Shown: positions 26,422 to 34,541 of the stretch, in pieces
Layout: each line of letters begins with the position of its first letter
Position numbering within the stretch: position 1 is the stretch's first letter
Assembly (NCBI RefSeq): GCF_014137975.1
Contig: NZ_JACGWZ010000008.1
Coordinates: 124,001 to 188,000 of the forward strand
From: Halosaccharopolyspora lacisalsi
Lineage (GTDB): Bacteria; Actinomycetota; Actinomycetes; Mycobacteriales; Pseudonocardiaceae
Reading direction: 5' to 3'
Length of the DNA: 64,000 nt
The notes under the pieces: model-generated
Told to the model about the DNA's origin: nothing
Seen by the model: only the letters and a program-made list of their open reading frames with translations
The model's database searches: none
Made by a program: the position numbers and the translations under genes

Positions 26422-27424
26422 CGGCAGGCGCGAGGAGGCCGAGCGACACATCCCCGAACAGCAGTTCCAGCAGCGGGAGACCACGGGTTCCCTGGTCTCC
26501 TACGTGCTGCCGGTGTACAACGAGGTCGAGGGCATCCGGGGGTTCCACGACGAGCTCGCCGCCGCAGTGGCCACCCGGCCGGAGTACGACTACGAGTTCG
26601 TCTACGTCAACGACGGCTCGGCCGACGGCTCGTTGCGACTGCTGCGCGAGATCGCGTCCGAGGACACGCGGGTGCGCGTCGTGGACTTCGCCCGCAACTT
26701 CGGACACCAGCTGGCCATCACCGCGGGGCTCGACCACGCCGCGGGTGACGCCGTGATCATCATGGACACCGACCTGCAGGACCCTCCGAAGGTCAGCCTG
26801 CACATGGTCGACGAGTGGGCCTCCGGCGCGGAGATCGTCTCCGCCCGCAGGCGTACTCGCACCGACACCTGGTTCAAGCGGCTCACCGCGCACGGCTACT
26901 ACCGCCTGCTGCGGCGCTGCGCCGAGGTCGACATCCCGGTCGACACCGGTGACTTCCGGCTGCTCGACCGACGAGCGGCCGAGGAGCTGCGCGGATTCCG
27001 CGAACGCGGCCGGTTCATTCGCGGCATGGTCGCCTCGATGGGGTTCCAGCAGTCCGAGGTGGTCTTCGACCGGGACGAGCGCTTCGCGGGGCAGACCAAG
27101 TACCCGATGCGCAAGATGCTGCGACTGGCCGCCGACGGGGTCACGAGCTTCTCCACCGCACCGCTGCAGCTGATCACTCGGATGGGCTTCGTCAGCCTGG
27201 TGCTGGCGGTCCTGGGAATCCTGTACTCTGTGACGTTGCGAATCTTCTTCCCGCAGGTCACGGTTTCGGGATGGACCATGATCATGGTGGTGATGCTGTT
27301 CCTGGGAGGAGTGCAGATGCTGTCGCTGGGCGTCATCGGCAGTTATGTCGGCCGAATCTACAGCGAGGTCCAGCAGCGACCGCTCTACATCGTCCGGAAA
27401 GTGATCCGGCATGACGACGACTGA
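26393..27424 (+). CDS. GtrB-like polyprenyl-phosphate glycosyltransferase (GT2)
   Basis: About 343 residues from ATG 26393 (or GTG 26396), preceded by AGGAGG. The GT-A domain shows SYVLPVYNEVEGIRGF, VNDGSADGS and the metal-binding DTDLQDPP. Two C-terminal helices (LITRMGFVSLVLAVLGILY and TMIMVVMLFLGGVQMLSLG) end in GSYVGRIYSEVQQRPLYIV, typical of GtrB/DPM-like membrane synthases. It transfers a sugar from a nucleotide donor to polyprenyl phosphate at the inner face of the membrane. It overlaps emb paralogue 3 by 29 bases and is followed by gtrA, a pairing that resembles mycobacterial PpgS (Rv3631)-Rv3632, which supplies polyprenyl-P-GalNAc for arabinogalactan. The sugar here is unknown. Confidence 0.88.
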   Translation: MVSIPSRATDGRREEAERHIPEQQFQQRETTGSLVSYVLPVYNEVEGIRGFHDELAAAVATRPEYDYEFVYVNDGSADGSLRLLREIASEDTRVRVVDFARNFGHQLAITAGLDHAAGDAVIIMDTDLQDPPKVSLHMVDEWASGAEIVSARRRTRTDTWFKRLTAHGYYRLLRRCAEVDIPVDTGDFRLLDRRAAEELRGFRERGRFIRGMVASMGFQQSEVVFDRDERFAGQTKYPMRKMLRLAADGVTSFSTAPLQLITRMGFVSLVLAVLGILYSVTLRIFFPQVTVSGWTMIMVVMLFLGGVQMLSLGVIGSYVGRIYSEVQQRPLYIVRKVIRHDDD

Positions 27425-27836
27425 CGAGCCGGAGTCCGACGTGCCCGCCATGACGCGACCCCCGCTGGTGAGCAAGCAGCTCGTCCTCTACGCGCTGCTC
27501 GGGGGATTCGGGGTCGTCCTCGACTACCTGCTGTTCCTGCTGCTGTTCAACGTCGCGGGCCTGCACGAGCAGCTCGCCAACGCGATCAGCATATCGGCGG
27601 GGATCACCAGCAGTTTTACCTTGAACACGTTGTTCAACTTCCGCAAACGAGATCGGCTGCTGACGCGGTTCGTGCGGTTCTACGCCGTGGGCATGGGCGG
27701 GATCGCGCTGACGTTCGTGCTGCTGGCGGTGTTCGCGGGCCCGGTGGGACTGGACCCCAACCTCGTCAAGCTGGGCTCGCTGCCGCTGGTGCTGATCTTC
27801 CAATACACGCTCAACAAGAAATGGAGCTTCGGATGA
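27411..27836 (+). CDS. GtrA-family membrane protein (second copy)
   Basis: A 141-residue protein with four helices and GtrA landmarks (YALLGGFGVVLDYLLF, NTLFNFRKR, and the C-terminus YTLNKKWSFG). It starts at ATG 27411, 14 bases inside the GtrB-like gene, and its stop overlaps the FAD enzyme gene by ATGA. It is the likely partner that flips or delivers the polyprenyl-phosphate sugar made by GtrB. It differs clearly from the GtrA protein at 13131-13583. Confidence 0.9.
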   Translation: MTTTDEPESDVPAMTRPPLVSKQLVLYALLGGFGVVLDYLLFLLLFNVAGLHEQLANAISISAGITSSFTLNTLFNFRKRDRLLTRFVRFYAVGMGGIALTFVLLAVFAGPVGLDPNLVKLGSLPLVLIFQYTLNKKWSFG

Positions 27837-29104
27837 GGCTGGGTGTCGTCGGTGCGGGTGCGACCGGACTCACGGCCGCCTTCGACGCGGTCAAGGCCGG
27901 GCACGAGGTGACGGTGCTGGAGGCCTCGGCCGAGCTGGGTGGGCTGGCCGCGTCGATCGATGTGGGCGGTACACCGCTGGAGCGCTTTTACCACCACAGT
28001 TTCAAGACCGACCGCGCGATGATCGAGCTCGTCGAGGAGCTCGGGCTCGGTTCCAAGCTGCGGTTCCACCGGCCGTCGACCGGGGTGTTCCACGAGGGAC
28101 GGATGTACCCGTTCGGCACGCCGCTGGAGATGCTGCGCTTCCCCAAGTTCTCGATGCTCGACCGGCTGCGCTTCGGCGCGTCCTCGGCGGCGTTGAAGGC
28201 GGTGCGCAACGGGCAGCGGTTCAACTCGGTGCGCGCGCTGGACTGGATGCGCCGCTGGGCGGGCAAGAGGGTCACCGACACGATCTGGGACCCGCTGCTG
28301 ACCGGCAAGTTCGGCAAGCGGGCGCGTGACGTGTCGATGGCGTGGCTGTGGGCGCGGATCCACTACCGCACCTTCGACCTCGGATACGTGCACGGCGGGT
28401 TCGATCAGGTCTACGAGGCGCTGCTGGAGGCGGTCACCGAACGGGGCGGCAAGGTCGAGTTCTCCAAGCCGGTGGAGTCGATCACGCAACCCGACTCCAC
28501 GGTGCACGTGCGCACCGGCGACGACAGCAGCTACGAGTTCGACCACCTCATCGTGACCGTGCCGCAGCCGGTCTTCGCCAAGGCGACCGGCACGGACACC
28601 GACGACGTGCTCTGGCGCAACCAGTACCTGGGCGCGACGTGCTTCGTGCTGGAGTGCGACCGCAGCGTCATCCCGTACTACTGGCTCAACATCAACGACA
28701 CCGACTTCCCGTTCCTGGCCGTGGTCGAGCACACGAACATGGTCGACCGCTCCGAGTACGACGGTCGCCACGTGGTCTACGTCGGCAACTACGTGGACCG
28801 CGACGACTGGCGGTTCACCACCGACCCCGAGGAGCTGCTCGAGCACTACATCCCCTGGTTGCGCAAGCTGAACCCGGACTTCGACCGCTCGTGGATCAAG
28901 AACTGGCACTTCTCGAAGGCCGGGTTCGCCCAGCCGATCGTCACGCCCGAGTACCGGTCGCTGATCCCCGGCCACAACACGGCGATGTCCGGGGTGACCC
29001 TGGCGACGATGTCGCAGATCTATCCCCAGGACCGGGGGCAGAGCTACGCCATAGCGATGGCCCACGACGTCACGAGTCGCCTGGGGCTCGACGGAACTTC
29101 GTAA
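27833..29104 (+). CDS. NAD(P)/FAD-dependent oxidoreductase, UDP-galactopyranose-mutase/protoporphyrinogen-oxidase-like
   Basis: A 423-residue flavoprotein starting at ATG 27833 in an ATGA overlap. The dinucleotide fold is LGVVGAGATGLTAAFDAV at the N-terminus, then EASAELGGLAAS, with a C-terminal FAD contact near GVTLATMSQIYPQDRG. It belongs to the amine-oxidase/UGM-like superfamily that often accompanies GtrA/GtrB pairs. It may modify the lipid-linked sugar or its precursor; the reaction is not evident from sequence. A hairpin at 29121-29172 ends the operon. Confidence 0.82.
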   Translation: MRLGVVGAGATGLTAAFDAVKAGHEVTVLEASAELGGLAASIDVGGTPLERFYHHSFKTDRAMIELVEELGLGSKLRFHRPSTGVFHEGRMYPFGTPLEMLRFPKFSMLDRLRFGASSAALKAVRNGQRFNSVRALDWMRRWAGKRVTDTIWDPLLTGKFGKRARDVSMAWLWARIHYRTFDLGYVHGGFDQVYEALLEAVTERGGKVEFSKPVESITQPDSTVHVRTGDDSSYEFDHLIVTVPQPVFAKATGTDTDDVLWRNQYLGATCFVLECDRSVIPYYWLNINDTDFPFLAVVEHTNMVDRSEYDGRHVVYVGNYVDRDDWRFTTDPEELLEHYIPWLRKLNPDFDRSWIKNWHFSKAGFAQPIVTPEYRSLIPGHNTAMSGVTLATMSQIYPQDRGQSYAIAMAHDVTSRLGLDGTS

Positions 29105-29120
29105 CGGCCGTTCACGCGAA

Positions 29121-29172
29121 GCCGGCGCACCGACCGTCGTGAAGATCGCCCCGACGGTGCCGGTGCGCCGGC
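29121..29172 (+). terminator. Strong GC-rich hairpin ending the emb3-gtrB-gtrA-FAD operon
   Basis: The left arm 29121-29139 (gccggcgcaccgaccgtcg) pairs with 29152-29172 apart from a two-base bulge. It begins 17 bases after the stop codon. Confidence 0.75.
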
Positions 29173-29234
29173 CGCGTGCGGAACCTGCGAGAATCGCTTC
29201 ACGTTGATGGTGCTCCGGCGACGGGAGGCCTCCG

Positions 29235-29819
29235 GTGGCATTCAGGTGCTCCATGGTGGACGACAAACTGGTCGCTCACTTTGATGACCCGACGATGTAC
29301 CACTGGCTGGACGCCTCGCTGAGGAGCTACCGCGACATGCTGCGCGCCCGCATCGACGAGTACCGCGAGTACGACCCGCTGTGCGAGCAACTGGGGCTGG
29401 CACTGCCGGTCACGCCGCTCAAGCGCAGGCTGCTGAACGTGCTGGTGGACCACTGGTGCGGGTGGACTCCCGACGAGACGCTGCGGCAGTGGATGGAAGC
29501 CGACCTCATGACCCGGCTGCTCGACGACGTCGAGCTGGTGCTGTCCACGATGCCCTCCGACGACGAACCGCTGGAGCTGCGCTACGCCGAGCAGGTCGAG
29601 GCGTGGTACTGGGCGCTGCTGAACATGCGGATCGGCTACGGCGTGCAGCACGGGGTGCTGGGGCCGGGACGGCCGCCGATCAAGGAGAAGGTCGGTCCCC
29701 AGGCGGACTGGGACGATCCGCTGACTCCCGTGCGGTTCGCGGTGGTGTGGCTGGACAAGGTCGCCCACGGGCTGCGCCGCACCTCGGGGCAACCCCTCCC
29801 CGAGTACACCTTCGACTGA
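29235..29819 (+). CDS. Hypothetical protein, soluble, helical
   Basis: A 194-residue protein from GTG 29235 behind GGGAGG; ATG 29253 is an alternative start. It has no signal or membrane segment. It is predicted mostly helical, rich in Trp and acidic residues (DHWCGWTPDETLRQWMEADLM), and ends GQPLPEYTFD. I do not recognise the family. It stands alone between the arabinan operon terminator and the convergent EspG-like gene; a family C palindrome follows at 29837. Confidence 0.72.
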   Translation: MAFRCSMVDDKLVAHFDDPTMYHWLDASLRSYRDMLRARIDEYREYDPLCEQLGLALPVTPLKRRLLNVLVDHWCGWTPDETLRQWMEADLMTRLLDDVELVLSTMPSDDEPLELRYAEQVEAWYWALLNMRIGYGVQHGVLGPGRPPIKEKVGPQADWDDPLTPVRFAVVWLDKVAHGLRRTSGQPLPEYTFD

Positions 29820-29836
29820 TCCGACGCGTGGGCTTT

Positions 29837-29858
29837 CCCGGTTTCGCGCGAAACCGGG
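29837..29858. repeat. Dispersed palindrome family C, perfect copy
   Basis: A perfect 22-base palindrome centred on cgcg (arm cccggtttcgc) lies between two convergent gene ends at 29819 and 29884. It is related to the units at 16048-16090. Confidence 0.8.
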
Positions 29859-29883
29859 TCACCGCACGCCGAGGGAGCACCTG

Positions 29884-30708
29884 TTACCGGGGGCCGACGA
29901 GGTAGGAGGCCATCTCCTCGAGCTTGGTCGAGATCTTGCGGCCGTCGGCCGGGGCGACGGTGGTCCACTCCCGCCCGTTGCCGTCGGGCTTCTTCTGACT
30001 GAAGTACCCGCCCTCCTCGGTGACGAAGATCTGGAGGTTGAACGGCAACCGGTGGGTGCGGCGCACCTTGTCGTCGTAGGACTGCACGGTCAGCACGGCG
30101 TCGCTGGTGCGCTTGGCAGTGAAGACCTTCGCCAGCACCTGCGCGTCCGCGCGCTTGACGCCGGCGGCCGAGAGCGCGGCCTGGATTCCCCCGGAGGGGT
30201 GGTCGCGCAACCGCTGAGCCATCCGGTCGATCAGCTCGCTGGGCACGCTGGCCGACTGCCCCTGACTCTGGGGAAGCCTGCCCAGCAGGTTCACCGCGTT
30301 GCCGCTCGGGCCGCCGAACTCGTGCCGGGTCAGGTGCAGGTCGGTGACCTGCTCGGCGTCCTCGCCGTCGGCCTGGTAGGCCTGCACCGTGCTGCGCCCG
30401 TGCTCGACCAGCACGGCGTTGAAGCTCGTCCCCTCCTCGGAGCGCACGGCCACGCCCACCGCCACCGGCGGGCGGGCGAGCAGGTGGATCGCGTCGCCGA
30501 CGAACGGGTCCAGGTCCTGCCCGTCGAGCAGCCGCCGGTCGATCAGCTCACGGCGGCCCCGTTCCAGCGCCTGCCTGGTCTGGTCCTCGTCGGCGCCCCG
30601 GGGCATGCGGCCGACGCGCACCATCGGGTGCAGATTGAGGTCGTAGTGCTCGCACAGGTAGGTCAGCGCGTGCGGGCTCAGGGTGACTTGTCCGCGAGCC
30701 ACGATCAT
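29884..30708 (-). CDS. EspG-family ESX secretion-associated protein
   Basis: A 274-residue protein from ATG 30708, preceded by GGGAGG. The sequence shows EspG landmarks: VTLSPHALTYLCEHYDL at the N-terminus, a central LARPPVAVGVAVRSEEG strand, and a C-terminus around RLPFNLQIFVTEEGGYFSQ. EspG proteins are cytosolic chaperones that bind PE/PPE-type substrates for type VII secretion. No ESX core gene or PE/PPE pair lies nearby, so this is an orphan copy. A 43-codon frame precedes it with an ATGA overlap. Confidence 0.85.
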   Translation of the reverse strand: MIVARGQVTLSPHALTYLCEHYDLNLHPMVRVGRMPRGADEDQTRQALERGRRELIDRRLLDGQDLDPFVGDAIHLLARPPVAVGVAVRSEEGTSFNAVLVEHGRSTVQAYQADGEDAEQVTDLHLTRHEFGGPSGNAVNLLGRLPQSQGQSASVPSELIDRMAQRLRDHPSGGIQAALSAAGVKRADAQVLAKVFTAKRTSDAVLTVQSYDDKVRRTHRLPFNLQIFVTEEGGYFSQKKPDGNGREWTTVAPADGRKISTKLEEMASYLVGPR

Positions 30709-30836
30709 CCTCCCTCTTCCCGGGGTGCGATCCCGACGACCGCCTCGTACTCCTCGATCACGCCTGCCGCACCCTCCAGACCCCCGTGCAAGCCGAGGGA
30801 CATCCTGCCGGACGGACCTCCCCCTGTCAGCCACAT
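30705..30836 (-). CDS. Possible short coupled gene or truncated 3' remnant upstream of espG
   Basis: A 43-codon frame from ATG 30836 ends in an ATGA overlap with the espG start. The peptide (MWLTGGGPSGRM, then LEGAAGVIEEYEAVVGIAP) is helical near its end and has no recognised domain. The precise overlap suggests a real C-terminal coding end, perhaps what is left of a longer gene that once preceded espG. Confidence 0.35.
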   Translation of the reverse strand: MWLTGGGPSGRMSLGLHGGLEGAAGVIEEYEAVVGIAPREEGG

Positions 30837-30927
30837 GCCGAAATCAACCGTGTGACGACCGGCACCACGACGATCTCTCGACCTGACAGCGGGCGAGCAC
30901 CACCGACAGTCCGGCCAGGGGTGACGC

Positions 30928-31128
30928 CTACCGGTCGAGGATGCCCGCCTTCACGGCGTCGACGAAGGATCCCCACCGGGCCGCGTCCACGGTGAAGTGC
31001 CCGGCCTCCCGGTTCTTCGTGTCCCGTACCCCCACGACCTGCGAGGTCAAGGCGACCTCCACGCATCCTTGATCAACATCGGAGCGGGAGGGCTCGAACC
31101 ACAGGTGATCCTCGAACCACATAGTCAT
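30928..31128 (-). CDS. DUF397 protein
   Basis: A 66-residue protein from ATG 31128 overlapping the stop of the preceding frame (ATGA). It shows the DUF397 pattern: WFEPSRSDVDQGCVEVA, then VVGVRDTKNRE and FTVDAARWGSFVDAVKAG. DUF397 proteins are normally encoded right after a helix-turn-helix/DUF5753 regulator and have been compared to toxin-antitoxin partners. Here the partner upstream is truncated, so this may be an orphan. Confidence 0.85.
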   Translation of the reverse strand: MTMWFEDHLWFEPSRSDVDQGCVEVALTSQVVGVRDTKNREAGHFTVDAARWGSFVDAVKAGILDR

Positions 31129-31500
31129 AGCTCCTTCAGCTTTCGGGTGAGCAGCTGCCTCGATTCTTCCGGGGTAGCGGCCAGAGTGCGAAGGTGGTTC
31201 ATGACCTGGGTGTACTGATCGATCTCCGCCTGCTCCTCGAACCAGACGGCTCGGACCCGAGTCTCGACGTAGACCACACCGGGGTCGTGCGGCATCGGGA
31301 AGTGCAGAATCGTGAACGGCCCGGTCAGTGCCGGGTGACCACCGATGGTCACGGGGCAAACCTGGATTTCGACGTTGGCCAGCTCCACCATGCTCATCAG
31401 GTGCTCAAGCTTGCCACGCATGGTGGCAGCCTCCCCGATCGGACGATCCAACGCCTGTTCGTCGATGACGGCCCACGAGCTCGGCGTCTGGTTGACCCTC
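31125..31500 (-). pseudogene. Truncated XRE/DUF5753 regulator (C-terminal part only)
   Basis: The frame encodes a good DUF5753 C-terminus: SSWAVIDEQALDRPIGEAATM, MSMVELANVEIQVCP, HFPMPHDPGVVYVETR and a tail ending TRKLKEL. Upstream of about 31500 the same frame turns into Trp/Gly-rich sequence with no helix-turn-helix domain. The DNA-binding half is therefore missing, and the left boundary coincides with sequence that looks like coding DNA on the opposite strand. The exact break point is approximate. Confidence 0.6.
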
Positions 31501-31868
31501 GGGGTACTGCTGGCCGCCCCGTTCCTGCTGCTGGTGCCGGTCCGCGGTGGGAACGGGCACCACGCCCACGCCGGACCCGGCACGCTGACCGTGGCCCAGC
31601 TCCACCACGCGATCAGGGGCACCCCCACGATCTTGGGGGAAATCGTGACCCCCACGACGACACCATCGCCCGGCCACCAGACCCCGAGTGGCCTGAGCCG
31701 GAACGGCCCGAACCGGACCCCACCCCGCTGGAACGCGACCTCCACCGCCTGCTGAACCCACCCGCCGAAGAGCCCTACCTCGGCCGCCACCGCCTCAACG
31801 AACCCGGCGAAACGTATTTGCCCCCGCCCGGCGTGCACATCGAGCTCACCGAACCGATCCCCGTATAA
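31484..31868 (+). pseudogene. Possible remnant of a small membrane protein gene, frame-broken
   Basis: One plus-strand frame shows a hydrophobic stretch (LTLGVLLAAPFLLLVPV) followed by HAGPGTLTVAQLHHAIRG. Another frame then carries PDPEWPEPERPEPDPTPLER and continues to a stop at 31868. Together they look like one decayed gene with a frameshift around 31630-31660, lacking a start. It abuts the truncated DUF5753 gene, suggesting a recombination junction near 31490. Confidence 0.35.
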
Positions 31869-31946
31869 CCCCATCACGACGGCCTCCACCGTTCCCGGCT
31901 GTGGATGCCGCCTCCGTCCCGGCGAGCATGGCAGCAAGAGTCGTGA

Positions 31947-32939
31947 CTACCAGCCGTACGTCGCCAGTTCGACCGGCTGGTAGTCACCGAACATGGGAAC
32001 GTCCACGACGCGGATCACCTCCCGGCGCCGGAAATCGCGCGACTCGACCCGCACCCTGTTACCGAGGACCCGCACCCGCAGCGCGGAGGTGTCCTTGTCG
32101 GTCAGTCGTGTCTCCGAGCCCTGCCCGTCCGGCTGCCACGAGCTCCCGATGGCGCCGGTGTTGACCGTGCAGAACCCCGCCCGGTGACCCCCGGGTGCGG
32201 AGCGGCGTCCGATCCAGTCCGAGCGCTGCAACAACCAGTGCGTGTGGCTCGTGAACAGCACCACGTTGGGATGCCTGCTCAGCAGGCCCATCAGTTGCTC
32301 GGCCTCCATGTAGTCCTGCCGATACTCCTCCGGAGCGCTGGTGACCGGATTCGAGAACGTACCGGAAACGGTGTCGGGCAACACGTGATGACTGAACACC
32401 AGCACCGGCTCGTCGGCGGCGTGATCGCGCAGGTTGCGTTCGAGCCAGCTCAGCTGCTCCGCACCGAGGATCACGTAGTGACCGCTGTCGTAGGTGCCGA
32501 CGGTGGTCCCCAGATGCAGAACCGGAACACCGTCGACGTCGAACCCGGCATACACCCCGGGCATTCCGGTGTGCTTCTTGAAGCGCTCGATCAGAGCCGG
32601 ATCGCCGTCGGGGTTGAAGAACTCGCGGTTGCCGATCGAGTAGGTCACCGGCGGATGCGGATGGCCGTCCAACGTGCGACGGACGTTCAGGTACTCCGAT
32701 TCCAGGCCCTGGTTGGTGATATCACCGTTGATCACCATGTGGTCGACCGGGCCGAGCCGGGACAGTTCCCCCAGCGCCGTGTCGAAGTCGTCGACGCTTC
32801 CCTGTATGTCCGACAGGACGTCGAGGGTGATAGGACGGCGGCGCCGCCGTCCCGTGCTCGCGACGGCTGATCCCGGAACGGCAGCCGAGGTGATCGCGGC
32901 CCCGGTCATGCCGAGAACCGCACGGCGGGAATGTTGCAT
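31947..32939 (-). CDS. Tat-exported calcineurin-like metallophosphoesterase
   Basis: A 330-residue protein from ATG 32939 behind AGGGAG. A twin-arginine signal (SRRAVLGMTGAAITSAAVPG) leads a phosphoesterase domain: LSDIQGS (normally DxH), INGDITNQG, GNREFF (normally GNHE), FSHHVLPD and the C-terminal TSHTHWLL (normally GHxH). Two of the usual histidines are replaced (Gln and Arg); the SDIQG form occurs in some exported members as I recall. It would hydrolyse phosphoesters outside the cell. It lies at the left edge of the peptide cluster, downstream of a glycosyltransferase gene in the same direction, and its membership in the cluster is uncertain. Confidence 0.85.
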   Translation of the reverse strand: MQHSRRAVLGMTGAAITSAAVPGSAVASTGRRRRRPITLDVLSDIQGSVDDFDTALGELSRLGPVDHMVINGDITNQGLESEYLNVRRTLDGHPHPPVTYSIGNREFFNPDGDPALIERFKKHTGMPGVYAGFDVDGVPVLHLGTTVGTYDSGHYVILGAEQLSWLERNLRDHAADEPVLVFSHHVLPDTVSGTFSNPVTSAPEEYRQDYMEAEQLMGLLSRHPNVVLFTSHTHWLLQRSDWIGRRSAPGGHRAGFCTVNTGAIGSSWQPDGQGSETRLTDKDTSALRVRVLGNRVRVESRDFRRREVIRVVDVPMFGDYQPVELATYGW

Positions 32940-32970
32940 ACCGACTCCCTGGATCACGAGAACTACGATT

Positions 32971-34203
32971 TCACTTCTCCACCCGAGCGGAGTTTTCGAT
33001 CCCGGAAGTGGGGAATTCCCCCGCATCGGGGCCGACGACCGTTTCGCGCAGTTGCCGAGCCACCTCCGCCGGTGACGGCATGGCGTGCATCGACCGCCGC
33101 AGCTCCCGGGCCCGCGCACCGTGCTCCGGCTGGTCCAGCAGCTCCCGGATCGACTCGCCGAGCACGGCGCTGTCATCCTGCTCCGATGCCCGGAACAGGG
33201 CCTTCGCCGCACCTGCCTCCCGGAGTGTCTTCGCGGCGGAGAACTGGTCGGCTATCTGCGGCAGAACCAGCTGGGGCAGTCCGTGATGGACACAGCTGAG
33301 CACGGTGCCCGAACCGCCGTGGTGGACGACCGCATCGCACTCGCCGAGGAACAGGTCGAGCGGAGTCGGCTCGATCAGCATCACGTTGTCCGGTACAGCA
33401 CCGATCTCCTCGTAGTACCGCTCCTCGGCGGTGACGACGAACTCCACGTCGCGCAGCCGGGACGCCGCGTCGATGATGCTGCGCAGCAGCGGCAACCCGT
33501 TGAGGGCCAGCGTCTGCCGACCGAGCGTCACACACACCCGATGGTTTCGTCCGCCCACCGACGGACTGGACCGGAACCGCCACCGGGGACGCTCCCCCGT
33601 CCCGTTGAACGGTACGTAGCGGACCGGCCGGATCACCTCGTCACTCCGGACCTGCAACTCGGGCGGGCACGGATCGAGCAGCAGGTCGGGTTCGGGAAAT
33701 CCCCCGATCCCGAGCCGTTCGCACGCACCGGTCAGCTGCAACGCGGCGACCTCGCGGGCCGTGGCGCCCATGGGGTCGATCCCCCAGCGGTGCGCGACGG
33801 CGAGCACTCCGAGCTTGCGGGCAATGATCGGTCCCGCTGCCTCCATCCGCTCGGAGACGACGAGGTCGGGGGCGAACTCCTCGGCCAGCTCCAGGTACGA
33901 GGCGAGGTGGTACCGCGCGTGCACCGCCCACTGGGTCGTCCCCGCCTGGGTCAGTTCGGGAGGTTGGCGTCCCATCAGTTGTAGCGGTCGTTCACCGGAA
34001 GCCAGCCGGTAGTGCAGCTCGTCGAATCCGTGGAAACGCTCACCGATGGTCGTCGTGCACAGTCCGGCCGACCGCGCCGTCTCCGTGACTTCCGGCTGCC
34101 CGGCGACGAGCACTTCGCAGCCCAGAGTCCGCAGCGCCCAGGCCATCGGAACCAGCGGCATGAAGTGGGTGGTATACGGGGTACTCAGCAGCAGTGCGCG
34201 CAC
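32971..34203 (-). CDS. GT1-family glycosyltransferase (macrolide/aglycone type), cluster copy 1
   Basis: A 410-residue GT-B enzyme. The start chosen is GTG 34203 (MRALLLSTPYTTHFMPLVPM), which has AGGAGAG just upstream; GTG 34221 is in frame but overlaps that ribosome site. The C-terminal donor motif is HHGGSGTVLSCVHHGLPQLV followed by QIADQ, as in EryCIII/DesVII-like transferases, which place deoxysugars on natural products. It is divergently transcribed from the cyclodehydratase gene across a 338-base promoter region. Expected role: glycosylation of the peptide product, jointly with the second transferase at 53872. Confidence 0.88.
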   Translation of the reverse strand: MRALLLSTPYTTHFMPLVPMAWALRTLGCEVLVAGQPEVTETARSAGLCTTTIGERFHGFDELHYRLASGERPLQLMGRQPPELTQAGTTQWAVHARYHLASYLELAEEFAPDLVVSERMEAAGPIIARKLGVLAVAHRWGIDPMGATAREVAALQLTGACERLGIGGFPEPDLLLDPCPPELQVRSDEVIRPVRYVPFNGTGERPRWRFRSSPSVGGRNHRVCVTLGRQTLALNGLPLLRSIIDAASRLRDVEFVVTAEERYYEEIGAVPDNVMLIEPTPLDLFLGECDAVVHHGGSGTVLSCVHHGLPQLVLPQIADQFSAAKTLREAGAAKALFRASEQDDSAVLGESIRELLDQPEHGARARELRRSMHAMPSPAEVARQLRETVVGPDAGEFPTSGIENSARVEK

Positions 34204-34541
34204 ACGCTCTCCTCGTTTCACATTACCCGGTGATCCGAAGGACCTTCCTCAGTTCGACGAATCCGATGTGGCGTTCCTCGCACACGCCGCTCCGCGAACA
34301 GCGAGGCTATGCGCCGGGACACGGTTCGTCAATCAATCCCGAAAACCCGTGTGTACAGAAATATATTCAACACCCGAAAACGGCGCGGCATCCGACGGGC
34401 GGGTGTGCACGAAATCAATGGATACTTCGAGATCACAACGCAGGACCCCAGGTCTTTACACGATGTTGCAACTCCTGGCAGGCTACGTGGCGGTGTCGAT
34501 TCGGCCTCCCGGGAATCGCCCGAACTCTGGAGGAATGCATT
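34204..34541. promoter_or_regulatory. Divergent promoter region between glycosyltransferase and cyclodehydratase genes
   Basis: These 338 bases separate two divergent start codons and contain the least GC-rich stretch in the neighbourhood (about 34330-34380, with gaaatatattc). They should hold promoters for both directions. I could not assign -35/-10 pairs with confidence. The only firm element is the ribosome site CTGGAGGAA before the cyclodehydratase start at 34542. Confidence 0.45.
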
